Origin: Luzula sylvatica | Lineage: Eukaryota; Streptophyta; Magnoliopsida; Poales; Juncaceae | NCBI GenBank assembly: GCA_946800325.1 | Contig: CAMPEJ010000002.1 | Span: 806,001 to 870,000, forward strand | Direction: 5' to 3' | DNA length: 64,000 nt | In this document: positions 1 through 11,414 of the stretch, in pieces | How positions within the stretch are numbered: the first letter of the stretch is position 1 | Layout: each line of letters begins with the position of its first letter | Notes under the pieces: generated by a model | Seen by the model: only the letters and a program-made list of their open reading frames with translations | What the model was told of the DNA's origin: nothing | Databases searched by the model: none | Position numbers and translations under genes: made by a program

Positions 1-54
1 ATGTGGTAAAAGATACGATTCAAATGATCTCAAAATACGTTATTTGAACTCCCC

Positions 55-1295
55 AAAGCATAAACAGATTGTTTTGAATCGAAAAACAAACTTTCTTAGT
101 GTTTGTAAATTTTGGTGAAATGTTATGTGGTAAAAGATACGATTCGAATGATCTAAAAATATGTTATTTGAACTCCCCAAAGCATAAACAAATTGTTTTG
201 AATCGAAAAACAAACTTTCGTAGTGTTTGTAAATTTTGGTGAAATGTTATGTAGTAAAAGATACGATTCCAATGATCTCAAAATACGTTATTTGAACTCC
301 CCAAAGCATAAACAAATTGTTTTGAATCGAAAAACAAACTTTCTTAGTGTTTGTAAATTTTGGTAAAATGTTATGTGGTAAAAGATACGATTCGAATGAT
401 CTAAAAATATGTTATTTGAACTCCCCAAAGCATAAACAAATTGTTTTGAATCGAAAAACAAACTTTCTTAGTGTTTGTAAATTTTGGTGAAATGTTATGT
501 AGTAAAAGATACGATTCAAATGATCTCAAAATACGTTATTTGAACTCCCCAAAGCATAAACAGATTGTTTTGAATCGAAAAACAAACTTTCTTAGTGTTT
601 GTAAATTTTGGTGAAATGTTATGTGGTAAAAGATACGATTCGAATGATCTAAAAATACGTTATTTGAACTCCCCAAAGCATAAACAGATTGTTTTGAATC
701 GAAAAACAAACTTTCTTAGTGTTTGTAAATTTTGGTGAAATGTTATGTGGTAAAAGATACGATTCGAATGATCTAAAAATATGTTATTTGAACTCCCCAA
801 AGCATAAACAAATTGTTTTGAATCGAAAAACAAACTTTCGTAGTGTTTGTAAATTTTGGTGAAATGTTATGTAGTAAAAGATACGATTCCAATGATCTCA
901 AAATACGTTATTTGAACTCCCCAAAGCATAAACAAATTGTTTTGAATCGAAAAACAAACTTTCTTAGTGTTTGTAAATTTTGGTAAAATGTTATGTGGTA
1001 AAAGATACGATTCGAATGATCTAAAAATATGTTATTTGAACTCCCCAAAGCATAAACAAATTGTTTTGAATCGAAAAACAAACTTTCTTAGTGTTTGTAA
1101 ATTTTGGTGAAATGTTATGTAGTAAAAGATACGATTCAAATGATCTCAAAATACGTTATTTGAACTCCCCAAAGCATAAACAGATTGTTTTGAATCGAAA
1201 AACAAACTTTCTTAGTGTTTGTAAATTTTGGTGAAATGTTATGTGGTAAAAGATACGATTCGAATGATCTAAAAATACGTTATTTGAACTCCCCA
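55..1295 (+). repeat. Tandem duplication of a 5-monomer (620-bp) unit
   Basis: Two consecutive copies of a five-monomer block at an exact offset of 620 bp (5 x 124). Each copy carries the same order of variants: a GATTCGAATGATCTAAAAATAT monomer with CAAATTG and TTTCGTAG, then a GTAGTAAAAG/GATTCCAATG monomer, then a TTTTGGTAAAATG monomer with CGAATG, then a GTAGTAAAAG/CAAATG monomer. For example, GTAGTAAAAG at about 510 is matched at 1130. Similarity stops near 1290, where the second copy has CAAATTG and the first has CAGATTG. Boundaries are approximate to one monomer because all neighbours are related. Confidence 0.8.
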
Positions 1296-2328
1296 AAGCA
1301 TAAACAAATTGTTTTGAATCGAAAAACAAACTTTCTTAGTGTTTGTAAATTTTGGTAAAATGTTATGTGGTAAAAGATACGATTCAAATGATCTCAAAAT
1401 ACGTTATTTGAACTACCCAAAGCATAAACAGATTGTTTTGATTCGAAAAACAAACTTTCTTAGTGTTTGTAAATTTTGGTGAAATGTTATGTGGTAAAAG
1501 ATACGATTCAAATGATCTCAAAATACGTTATTTGAACTCCCCAAAGCATAAACAGATTGTTTTGAATCGAAAAACAAACTTTCTTAGTGTTTAAAATTTT
1601 GGTGAAATGTTATGTAGTAAAAGATACGATTCAAATGATCTCAAAATACGTTATTTGAACTCCCCAAAGCATAAACAGATTGTTTTGAATCGAAAAACAA
1701 ACTTTCTTAGTGTTTGTAAATTTTGGTGAAATGTTATGTCGTAAAAGATACGATTCAAATGATCTCAAAATACGTTATTTGAACTCCCCAAAGCATAAAC
1801 AGATTGTTTTGAATCGAAAAACAAACTGTCTTAGTGTTTACAATTTTGGTGAAATGTTATGTAGTAAAAGATACGATTCAAATGATCTCAAAATACGTTA
1901 TTTGAACTCCCCAAAGCATAAACAGATTGTTTTTAATCGAAAAACAAACTTTCTTAGTGTTTGTAAATTTTGGTGAAATGTTATGTCGTAAAAGATATGA
2001 TTCAAATGATCTCAAAATACGTTATTTGAACTCCCCAAAGCATAAACAGATTGTTTTGAATCGAAAAACAAACTTTCGTAGTGTTTGTAAATTTTGGTGA
2101 AATTTTATGTAGTACAAGATACGATTCAAATTATCTCAAAATACGTTATTTGAACTCCCCAAAGCATAAACAAATTGTTTTGAATCGAAAAACAAACTTT
2201 TTTAGTGTTTGTAAATTTTGGTAAAATGTTATATTGTAAAAGATACTATTCAAATGATCTCAAAATACGTTATTTGAACTACCCAAAGCATAAACAGATT
2301 GTTTTGAATCGAAAAACAAACTTTCTTA

Positions 2329-4806
2329 GTGTTTGTAAATTTTGGTGAAATGTTATGTGGTAAAAGATACGATTCAAATGATCTCAAAATACGTAATTTG
2401 AACTCCCCAAAGCATAAACAGATTGTTTTGAATCGAAAAACAAACTTTCTTAGTGTTTACAATTTTGGTGAAATGTTATGTAGTAAAAGATACGATTCAA
2501 ATGATCTCAAAATACGTTATTTGAACTCCCCAAAGCATAAACAGATTGTTTTTAATCGAAAAACAAACTTTCTTAGTGTTTGTAAATTTTGGTGAAATGT
2601 TATGTCGTAAAAGATACGATTCAAATGATCTCAAAATACGTTATTTGAACTCCCCAAAGCATAAACAGATTGTTTTGAATCGAAAAACAAACTGTCTTAG
2701 TGTTTGTAAATTTTGGTGAAATGTTATATGGAAAAAGATACGATTCAAATGATCTCAAAATACATTATTTGAACTCCCCAAAGCATAAACAAATTGTTTT
2801 GAATCGAAAAACAAACTTTCTTAGTGTTTGTAAATTTTGGTGAAATGTTATGTGGTAAAAGATACGATTCAAATGATCTCAAAATACGTTATTTGAACTC
2901 CCCAAAGCATAAACAGATTGTTTTGAATCGAAAAACAAACTTTCGTAGTGTTTGTAAATTTTGGTGAAATGTTATGTGGTACAAGATACGATTCAAATGA
3001 TCTCAAAATACGTTATTTGAACTCCCCAAAGCATAAACAGATTGTTTTGAATCGAAAAACAAACTTTCTTAGTGTTTGTAAATTTTGGTGAAATGTTATG
3101 TGGTAAAAGATACGATTCAAATGATCTCAAAATACGTTATTTGAACTCCCCAAAGCATAAACAGATTGTTTTGAATCGAAAAACAAACTTTCGTAGTGTT
3201 TGTAAATTTTGGTGAAATGTTATGTGGTACAAGATACGATTCAAATGATCTCAAAATACGTTTTTGAACTCCCCAAAGCATAAACAAATTGTTTTGAATC
3301 GAAAAACAAACTTTCTTAGTGTTTGTAAATTTTGGTAAAATGTTATGTGGTAAAAGATATGATTCAAATGATCTCAAAATATGTTATTTGAACTACCCAA
3401 AGCATAAACAGATTGTTTTGAATAGAAAAACAAACTTTCTTAGTGTTTGTAAATTTTGGTGAAATGTTATGTGGTAAAAGATATGATTCAAATGATCTCA
3501 AAATACGTTATTTGAACTCCCCAAAGCATAAACAGATTGTTTTGAATCGAAAAACAAACTTTCTTAGTGTTTGTAAATTTTGGTGAAATGTTATGTGGTA
3601 AAAGATACGATTCGAATGATCTAAAAATATGTTATTTGAACTCCCCAAAGCATAAACAAATTGTTTTGAATCGAAAAACAAACTTTCGTAGTGTTTGTAA
3701 ATTTTGGTGAAATGTTATGTAGTAAAAGATACGATTCCAATGATCTCAAAATACGTTATTTGAACTCCCCAAAGCATAAACAAATTGTTTTGAATCGAAA
3801 AACAAACTTTCTTAGTGTTTGTAAATTTTGGTAAAATGTTATGTGGTAAAATATACGATTCAAATGATCTCAAAATACGTTATTTGAACTCCCCAAAGCA
3901 TAAACAGTTTGTTTTGAATAGAAAAACAAACTTTCTTAGTGTTTTTAAATTTTGGTGAAATGTTATGTGGCAAAAGTTACGATTCAAATGATCTCAAAAT
4001 ACGTTATTTGAACTCCCCAAAGCATAAACAGATTGTTTTGAATCGAAAAACAAACTTTCTTAGTGTTTGTAAATTTTGGTGAAATGTTATGTGGTAAAAG
4101 ATACGATTCAAATGATCTCAAAATACGTTATTTGAACTCCCCAAAGCATAAACAGATTGTTTTGAATCGAAAAACAAACTTTCGTAGTGTTTGTAAATTT
4201 TGGTGAAATTTTATGTGCTACAAGATACGATTCAAATTATCTCAAAATACGTTATTTGAACTCCCCAAAGCATAAACAAATTGTTTTGAATCGAAAAACA
4301 AACTTTCTTAGTGTTTGTAAATTTTGGTAAAATGTTATATGGTAAAAGATACGATTCAAATGATCTCAAAATACGTTATTTGAACTACCCAAAGCATAAA
4401 CAGATTGTTTTGAATCGAGAAACAAACTTTCTTTGTGTTTGTAAATTTTGGTGAAATGTTATGTGGTAAAAGATACGATTCTAATGATCTCAAAATACGT
4501 TATTTGAACTCCCCAAAGCATAAACAGATTGTTTTGAATCGAAAAACAAACTTTCGTAGTGTTTGTAAATTTTGGTGAAATTTTATGTGGTACAAGATAC
4601 GATTCAAATTATCTCAAAATACGTTATTTGAACTCCCCAAAGCATAAACAAATTGTTTTGAATCGAAAAACAAACTTTCTTAGTGTTTGTAAATTTTGGT
4701 AAAATGTTATATTGTAAAAGATACGATTCAAATGATCTCAAAATACGTTATTTGAACTACCCAAAGCATAAACAGATTGTTTTGAATCGAAAAACAAACT
4801 TTCTTA
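2329..4806 (+). repeat. Higher-order repeat unit 1 (about 20 monomers, 2,478 bp)
   Basis: This block carries an ordered set of diagnostic monomers that recurs at 4807, 7281, 13572 and 16298. In order these are: a GTTTACAATTTT 123-bp monomer followed by one with GTTTTTAATCG; TATGGAAAAAG; GTGGTACAAG; a 123-bp monomer with ACGTTTTTG at 3258; the CGAATG/CCAATG pair; and a monomer with GTGTTTTTAAATTTT followed by GGCAAAAGTTAC near 3971. The length fits 20 monomers of which two are 123 bp (2480 minus 2). I chose the start at the variant order that recurs; any point in the period would serve. The last third (after about 4080) matches the unit at 13572 better than the adjacent one at 4807. Confidence 0.8.
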
Positions 4807-7280
4807 GTGTTTGTAAATTTTGGTGAAATGTTATGTGGTAAAAGATACGATTCAAATGATCTCAAAATACGTTATTTGAACTCCCCAAAGCATAAACAGA
4901 TTGTTTTGAATCGAAAAACAAACTTTCTTAGTGTTTACAATTTTGGTGAAATGTTATGTAGTAAAAGATACGATTCAAATGATCTCAAAATACGTTATTT
5001 GAACTCCCCAAAGCATAAACAGATTGTTTTTAATCGAAAAACAAACTTTCTTAGTGTTTGTAAATTTTGGTGAAATGTTATGTCGTAAAAGATACGATTC
5101 AAATGATCTCAAAATACGTTATTTGAACTCCCCAAAGCATAAACAGATTGTTTTGAATCGAAAAACAAACTGTCTTAGTGTTTGTAAATTTTGGTGAAAT
5201 GTTATATGGAAAAAGATACGATTCAAATGATCTCAAAATACGTTATTTGAACTCCCCAAAGCATAAACAAATTATTTTGAATCGAAAAACAAACTTTCTT
5301 AGTGTTTGTAAATTTTGGTGAAATGTTATGTGGTAAAAGATACGATTCAAATGATCTCAAAATACGTTATTTGAACTCCCCAAAGCATAAACAGATTGTT
5401 TTGAATCGAAAAACAAACTTTCGCAGTGTTTGTAAATTTTGGTGAAATGTTATGTGGTACAAGATACGATTCAAATGATCTCAAAATACGTTATTTGAAC
5501 TCCCCAAAGCATAAACAGATTGTTTTGAATCGAAAAACAAACTTTCTTAGTGTTTGTAAATTTTGGTGAAATGTTATGTGGTAAAAGATACGATTCAAAT
5601 GATCTCAAAATACGTTATTTGAACTCCCCAAAGCATAAACAGATTGTTTTGAATTGAAAAACAAACTTTCGTAGTGTTTGTAAATTTTGGTGAAATGTTA
5701 TGTGGTACAAGATACGATTCAAATGATCTCAAAATACGTTTTTGAACTCCCCAAAGCATAAACAAATTGTTTTGAATCGAAAAACAAACTTTCTTAGTGT
5801 TTGTAAATTTTGGTAAAATGTTATGTGGTAAAAGATACGATTCAAATGATCTCAAAATATTTTATTTGAACTACCCAAAGCATAAACAGATTGTTTTGAA
5901 TAGAAAAACAAACTTTCTTAGTGTTTGTAAATTTTGGTGAAATGTTATGTGGTAAAAGATACGATTCAAATGATCTCAAAATACGTTATTTGAACTCCCC
6001 AAAGCATAAACAGATTGTTTTGAATCGAAAAACAAACTTTCTTAGTGTTTGTAAATTTTGGTGAAATGTTATGTGGTAAAAGATACGATTCGAATGATCT
6101 AAAAATATGTTATTTGAACTCCCCAAAGCATAAACAAATTGTTTTGAATCGAAAAACAAACTTTCGTAGTGTTTGTAAATTTTGGTGAAATGTTATGTAG
6201 TAAAAGATACGATTCCAATGATCTCAAAATACGTTATTTGAACTCCCCAAAGCATAAACAAATTGTTTTGAATCGAAAAACAAACTTTCTTAGTGTTTGT
6301 AAATTTTGGTAAAATGTTATGTGGTAAAATATACGATTCAAATGATCTCAAAATACGTTATTTGAACTCCCCAAAGCATAAACAGATTGTTTTGAATAGA
6401 AAAACAAACTTTCTTAGTGTTTTTAAATTTTGGTGAAATGTTATGTGGCAAAAGTTACGATTCAAATGATCTCAAAATACGTTATTTGAACTCCCCAAAG
6501 CATAAACAGATTGTTTTGAATCGAAAAACAAACTTTCTTAGTGTTTGTAAATTTTGGTGAAATGTTATGTGGTAAAAGATACGATTCAAATGATCTCAAA
6601 TACGTTATTTGAACTCCCCAAAGCATAAACAGATTGTTTTGAATCGAAAAACAAACTTTCTTAGTGTTTACAATTTTGGTGAAATGTTATGTAGTAAAAG
6701 ATACGATTCAAATGATCTCAAAATACGTTATTTGAACTCCCCAAAGCATAAACAGATTGTTTTGAATCGAAAAACAAACTTTCTTAGTGTTTAAAATTTT
6801 GGTGAAATGTTATGTAGTAAAAGATACGATTCAAATGATCTCAAAATACGTTATTTGAACTCCCCAAAGCATAAACAGATTGTTTTGAATCGAAAAACAA
6901 ACTTTCTTAGTGTTTGTAAATTTTGGTGAAATGTTATGTCGTAAAAGATACGATTCAAATGATCTCAAAATACGTTATTTGAACTCCCCAAAGCATAAAC
7001 AGATTGTTTTGAATCGAAAAACAAACTGTCTTAGTGTTTACAATTTTGGTGAAATGTTATGTAGTAAAAGATACGATTCAAATGATCTCAAAATACGTTA
7101 TTTGAACTCCCCAAAGCATAAACAGATTGTTTTTAATCGAAAAACAAACTTTCTTAGTGTTTGTAAATTTTGGTGAAATGTTATGTCGTAAAAGATACGA
7201 TTCAAATGATCTCAAAATACGTTATTTGAACTACCCAAAGCATAAACAGATTGTTTTGAATCGAAAAACAAACTTTCTTA
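4807..7280 (+). repeat. Higher-order repeat unit 2 (2,474 bp)
   Basis: Second copy of the roughly 20-monomer unit. ACGTTTTTG lies at 5736 (2,478 bp after the copy at 3258) and GGCAAAAGTTAC near 6449 (2,478 bp after 3971). Its distal part, from about 6540, departs from unit 1. There it carries a one-base-deleted monomer (TCTCAAATACG near 6594) and several 123-bp monomers (TTTACAATTTT near 6669 and 7030, TTTAAAATTTT near 6790). This part resembles 1490-2100 instead. The unit is therefore a patchwork, as expected from unequal exchange out of register. Confidence 0.75.
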
Positions 7281-9704
7281 GTGTTTGTAAATTTTGGTGA
7301 AATGTTATGTGGTAAAAGATACGATTCAAATGATCTCAAAATACGTTATTTGAACTCCCCAAAGCATAAACAGATTGTTTTGAATCGAAAAACAAACTTT
7401 CTTAGTGTTTACAATTTTGGTGAAATGTTATGTAGTAAAAGATACGATTCAAATGATCTCAAAATACGTTATTTGAACTCCCCAAAGCATAAACAGATTG
7501 TTTTTAATCGAAAAACAAACTTTCTTAGTGTTTGTAAATTTTGGTGAAATGTTATGTCGTAAAAGATACGATTCAAATGATCTCAAAATACGTTATTTGA
7601 ACTCCCCAAAGCATAAACAGATTGTTTTGAATCGAAAAACAAACTGTCTTAGTGTTTGTAAATTTTGGTGAAATGTTATATGGAAAAAGATACGATTCAA
7701 ATGATCTCAAAATACGTTATTTGAACTCCCCAAAGCATAAACAAATTATTTTGAATCGAAAAACAAACTTTCTTAGTGTTTGTAAATTTTGGTGAAATGT
7801 TATGTGGTAAAAGATACGATTCAAATGATCTCAAAATACGTTATTTGAACTCCCCAAAGCATAAACAGATTGTTTTGAATCGAAAAACAAACTTTCGTAG
7901 TGTTTGTAAATTTTGGTGAAATGTTATGTGGTACAAGATACGATTCAAATGATCTCAAAATACGTTATTTGAATTCCCCAAAGCATAAACAGATTGTTTT
8001 GAATCGAAAAACAAACTTTCTTAGTGTTTGTAAATTTTGGTGAAATGTTATGTGGTAAAAGATACGATTCAAATGATCTCAAAATACGTTATTTGAACTC
8101 CCCAAAGCATAAACAGATTGTTTTGAATTGAAAAACAAACTTTCGTAGTGTTTGTAAATTTTGGTGAAATGTTATGTGGTACAAGATACGATTCAAATGA
8201 TCTTAAAATACGTTTTTGAACTTCCCAAAGCATAAACAAATTGTTTTGAATCGAAAAACAAACTTTCTTAGTGTTTGTAAATTTTGGTAAAATGTTATGT
8301 GGTAAAAGATACGATTCAAATGATCTCAAAATATGTTATTTGAACTACCCAAAGCATAAACAGATTGTTTTGAATAGAAAAACAAACTTTCTTAGTGTTT
8401 GTAAATTTTGGTGAAATGTTATGTGGTAAAAGATACGATTCAAATGATCTCAAAATACGTTATTTGAACTCCCCAAAGCATAAACAGATTGTTTTGAATC
8501 GAAAAACAAACTTTCTTAGTGTTTGTAAATTTTGGTGAAATGTTATGTGGTAAAAGATACGATTCGAATGATCTAAAAATATGTTATTTGAACTCCCCAA
8601 AGCATAAACAAATTGTTTTGAATCGAAAAACAAACTTTCGTAGTGTTTGTAAATTTTGGTGAAATGTTATGTAGTAAAAGATACGATTCCAATGATCTCA
8701 AAATACGTTATTTGAACTCCCCAAAGCATAAACAAATTGTTTTGAATCGAAAAACAAACTTTCTTAGTGTTTGTAAATTTTGGTAAAATGTTATGTGGTA
8801 AAATATACGATTCAAATGATCTCAAAATACGTTATTTGAACTCCCCAAAGCATAAACAGATTGTTTTGAATAGAAAAACAAACTTTCTTAGTGTTTTTAA
8901 ATTTTGGTGAAATGTTATGTGGCAAAAGTTACTATTCAAATGATCTCAAAATACGTTATTTGAACTCCCCAAAGCATAAACAGATTGTTTTGAATCGAAA
9001 AACAAACTTTCTTAGTGTTTGTAAATTTTGGTGAAATGTTATGTGGTAAAAGATACGATTCAAATGATCTCAAAATACGTTATTTGAACTCCCCAAAGCA
9101 TAAACAGATTGTTTTGAATCGAAAAACAAACTTTCTTAGTGTTTATAATTTTGGTGAAATGTTATGTAGTAAAAGATACGATTCAAATGATCTCAAAATA
9201 CGTTATTTGAACTCCCCAAAGCATAAACAGATTGTTTTGAATCGAAAAACAAACTTTCTTAGTGTTTGTAAATTTTGGTGAAATGTTATGTGGTAAAAGA
9301 TACGATTCAAATGATCTCAAAATACGTCATTTCAACTCCCCAAAGCATAAACAGATTGTTTTGAATCGAAAAACAAATTTTCGTAGTGTTTGTAAATTTT
9401 GGTGAAATGTTATGTGGTACAAGATACGATTCAAATGATCTCAAAATACGTTATTTGAACTCCCCAAAGCATAAACAAATTGTTTTGAATCGAAAAACAA
9501 ACTTTCTTAGTGTTTGTAAATTTTGGTAAAATGTTATGTGGTAAAAGATACGATTCAAATGATCTCAAAATAAGTTATTTGAACTACCCAAAGCATAAAC
9601 AGATTGTTTTGAATCGAAAAACAAACTTTCTTAGTGTTTGTAAATTTTGGTGAAATGTTATGTGGTAAAAGATACGATTCAAATGATCTCAAAATACGTT
9701 ATTT
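7281..9704 (+). repeat. Higher-order repeat unit 3, ending at the LTR insertion
   Basis: Third copy of the 2.48-kb unit. ACGTTTTTG is at 8210 (2,474 bp after 5736) and the GGCAAAAGTTA-type monomer is near 8923 (2,474 bp after 6449), here with a private C-to-T change giving GTTACTATTC. From 9015 it changes to a block with AAATTTTCGTAG (near 9380) and ATACGTCATTT, which recurs at 18404 and 23357. That shared block lets the unoccupied LTR insertion site be found elsewhere in the window. Confidence 0.75.
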
Positions 9705-9705
9705 G
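9701..9705. repeat. Target-site duplication, left copy (ATTTG)
   Basis: The satellite reads ...AATACGTTATTTG and then changes abruptly to TGTCACACCCC. The five bases ATTTG are repeated at 11410-11414, immediately after the insertion, where the monomer resumes ATTTGAACTCCCC in exact phase. A normal monomer has one ATTTG here. A 5-bp duplication is typical of LTR-retrotransposon integrase. Confidence 0.93.
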
Positions 9706-10104
9706 TGTCACACCCCAAAATAAAATGGAAAAGGGTGCGGCAACCCGCCAGTATACAACTCGTATACCACAGGCTCTTATATGATAAATTCACAAAAACA
9801 TAAATACCACAACTCGAAAACAACGACACACGCAGATATATACATGCATCACCATAACATATACACACGAACACAAATAAACCTAGCGGAAGCATATAAA
9901 CACAAATGCGACATAACCAAACACCAAAACTAAACAAGATGTCGCATAATCAAAAGGCTCGCTGGCCAGAAACGGAAATAAACAAATATACACAAGATGG
10001 AGGTTCCGCGATGAAAACGAAACCGTCGCACTCACACTCTAGACACCCGCTGCCCCGGAAAATCTGTCCACCGTACCTAGACTCAAAACATTCAAATAAA
10101 ATGG

Positions 10105-10124
10105 TTAGTCACGAAAGTGACTAA
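10105..10124. other. Perfect 8-bp inverted repeat inside the LTR
   Basis: TTAGTCAC (10105-10112) and GTGACTAA (10117-10124) are exact reverse complements separated by GAAA. On the plus strand this would be an 8-bp stem closed by a GNRA-type tetraloop. The arm GTGACTAA also resembles bZIP/AP-1-like binding sites. Whether it acts in RNA folding, as a protein site or not at all is unknown. Confidence 0.6.
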
Positions 10125-10477
10125 GTGAGTGAGTTTTGAGCCTAGCTTATTAAGATCGACCTTTTACATGCTAGTCAAAAACCTCGCTCGAAAATAATCA
10201 AATCATAAATCATATATGTATATAAATACTTCTCAAAGTACTTGCCCCGGCTTTTCGAAATTAAATTCACTTACCTTCATACATAATCATATACATACTA
10301 ATACTTTTACCGGGGTGAGGGCGCAAATAACACTCGACTGAAGTGCCAACCCCGAGTGGATAGCGAATCACAAACGGGCTGGAACATAACATAAGCTCGG
10401 GAAGCGCGAATTCCCTACAAAAAAATGAGCTAGCGACGGATATCCATGCGCCACAGCCAGACCCCACCATAAAGAGG

Positions 10478-10549
10478 GCGCCACGGGGTCGGGACTTTGC
10501 ACTACATCAAGTTTGCTACGCAATTCCCTCCATAGAGCGCCACGGGGTC
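10478..10549. repeat. Direct repeat of a 13-bp GC-rich motif within the LTR
   Basis: GCGCCACGGGGTC occurs exactly at 10478-10490 and again at 10537-10549, 59 bp apart. The sequence after each copy is loosely similar (GGGACTTTGCACTACATCAA versus ACGCGACACTACACCTATCAA). A weaker relative, GCGCCAC followed by AGACCCC, lies near 10448. This looks like a diverged subrepeat of about 59 bp in the GC-rich middle of the LTR. Such subrepeats are common in LTR promoters and may hold regulatory sites. Confidence 0.65.
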
Positions 10550-10816
10550 ACGCGACACTACACCTATCAAACTAAAACATACCGGAGGAGCCGCGTATGT
10601 ACACATAGGACCCTCTTTCAAAACCGTAAGCCCGGCTTACGTTTTATCAAACTCAAATTCTACGTATATATGATCAAATCTACATAATATATATTTTGTT
10701 CATGTAACACGGTTTTTAAAGCAAATACGGATTTCTAAAGCGCGAACCCTAGACTATCATGTAAGGTCTAGAAACGATCGAAATTGAATTCTTAATAAGA
10801 TAGAAGTGAGAGCAGC

Positions 10817-10824
10817 ACTCACCT
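10817..10824 (-). other. Consensus 5' splice donor on the minus strand of the LTR
   Basis: The plus strand reads ACTCACCT, so the minus strand reads AG|GTGAGT, a perfect plant-type donor. It lies about 590 bp into the LTR as read on that strand, downstream of the purine-rich leader at 10970-11024. It would fit a spliced LTR transcript, but an 8-base match can occur by chance and no acceptor was identified. Confidence 0.25.
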
Positions 10825-10969
10825 AATGGAAAGAAACTCGACAAATACACGATTAAACGAAACGGCGCAGAAAACGGAGCAACTCGAAACGTGGATGAAA
10901 TCCTTCTTTTGATCTCGCCAACTCGTACAACTTAACCTCCTGAAGAATATGGCACCTTTCGTTTTGCGA

Positions 10970-11024
10970 AATTTCCTTTTTTCCTTGATTTCTCCTATTT
11001 TTCTCTCTTTCTCTCTTAGGGTTT
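10970..11024 (-). promoter_or_regulatory. Purine-rich leader-like tract with a telo-box-like motif
   Basis: The plus strand is strongly pyrimidine-rich (CTCTCTTTCTCTC) and ends TTAGGGTTT at 11016-11024. On the minus strand this reads AAACCCTAA followed by a GA-rich run. This resembles the start region of many plant 5' leaders, where AAACCCTA telo-boxes are found. A TATA-like run lies about 210 bp upstream on that strand (plus strand ATATATATTTAAA near 11232). Assignment as promoter/leader is inference only. Confidence 0.3.
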
Positions 11025-11409
11025 CATGAATATTTTCTAACTATGTTAATGGACAGGAAAGGGGAGAGATGTGAGGCGCCTAATAAGTTGTGAAATTGTA
11101 TCTTACATCCATACCCAACAAACTATCATATTCATAAACCATTTATTTTACACCTATATGGGGGTTTATTTGCAAACTCTATTTTTAGTATTATTAATGG
11201 TGGGGTAACTATGCAAATAAGTCCCTATCATATATATATTTAAACAACACATAAATATGTAATTACGATTATACCCTTTTAACGAGTTTGAGGCATAAGG
11301 AGTTGGTTTTGATCGTAGGGATTTATATATTTAATATGGGTCTTATATTCTGGGATTTTAGGACTAATATTCCACAAATATCAAAACCCTATTTTTGATA
11401 TTTATTACA

Positions 11410-11414
11410 ATTTG
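11410..11414. repeat. Target-site duplication, right copy (ATTTG)
   Basis: Second copy of the five bases at 9701-9705. It is followed directly by AACTCCCCAAAGCATAAACA, so the interrupted satellite monomer resumes at the base where it was broken. Confidence 0.93.

Larger units (their letters stand above)
1..9705 (+). repeat. 124-bp satellite array, left arm (about 78 monomers)
   Basis: A continuous head-to-tail array of a 124-bp monomer. The phase is visible from position 1, where ATGTGGTAAAAGATACGATT recurs at 125. Landmarks in order are GATACGATTCAAATGATC, AAAATACGTTATTTGAAC, CCCCAAAGCATAAACAGATT, GTTTTGAATCGAAAAACAAA and CTTTCTTAGTGTTTGTAAAT. Counting bases in the first monomer gives 36 G+C of 124. 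Monomers differ at a small set of recurring diagnostic sites: GTGGTAAAAG, GTAGTAAAAG, GTCGTAAAAG, GTGGTACAAG or TATGGAAAAAG near the start; CAGATTG or CAAATTG; AACTCCCC or AACTACCC; TTTCTTAG, TTTCGTAG or TGTCTTAG. One-base-deleted 123-bp versions are interspersed (TTTAAAATTTT or TTTACAATTTT instead of TTTGTAAATTTT; ACGTTTTTG instead of ACGTTATTTG). There are no genes in this stretch. The pentamer CAAAA, reported as common in plant satellites, occurs in most monomers. Centromeric, pericentromeric or subtelomeric location cannot be decided from sequence. Confidence 0.98.
9706..11409. mobile_element. Solo LTR of a retrotransposon (1,704 bp)
   Basis: This segment is unrelated to the satellite. 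It begins TGTCACACCCC and ends TTTATTACA, giving the TGT...ACA termini of an LTR, and is flanked by a perfect 5-bp duplication. The start is not repeated near the end, and I find no reverse transcriptase, integrase, gag, primer-binding site or polypurine tract. One LTR left after recombination between the two LTRs of a full element therefore fits best. A long LTR beginning TGTCACACCCC suggests a plant Ty3/gypsy family, but this is from general knowledge and I do not assign a family. Transcription direction is uncertain. The complementary strand is favoured by a purine-rich leader with an AACCCTAA motif and a consensus splice donor. Intact ends and a perfect duplication suggest a fairly recent insertion. 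A short non-autonomous LTR element is the main alternative. Confidence 0.88.

Noticed and set aside
1710..1976. 88-residue ORF with an internal peptide duplication, and its many near-identical relatives on the plus strand
   Set aside because: It is translated satellite. The frame continues only because a 123-bp monomer lies inside it; there is no codon bias or recognisable domain.
3117..3377. 86-residue minus-strand ORF (RSFESYL... repeated) and its relatives
   Set aside because: Complementary-strand reading of the same satellite through the one-base-deleted ACGTTTTTG monomer.
9689..9937. 82-residue minus-strand ORF, Cys- and Phe-rich, at the LTR edge
   Set aside because: Spans the LTR/satellite junction, has no recognisable domain and is a chance ORF in non-coding LTR sequence.
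9906..10124. 72-residue plus-strand ORF in the LTR
   Set aside because: Short, with no recognisable domain; its end lies in the inverted repeat. LTRs of this kind are non-coding.
10267..10470. 67-residue minus-strand ORF in the LTR
   Set aside because: Short, no motif and low-complexity composition; not supported as a gene.
9706..11409. DNA transposon or MITE
   Set aside because: Terminal inverted similarity is limited to TGT/ACA. Length, 5-bp duplication and end bases fit an LTR better.
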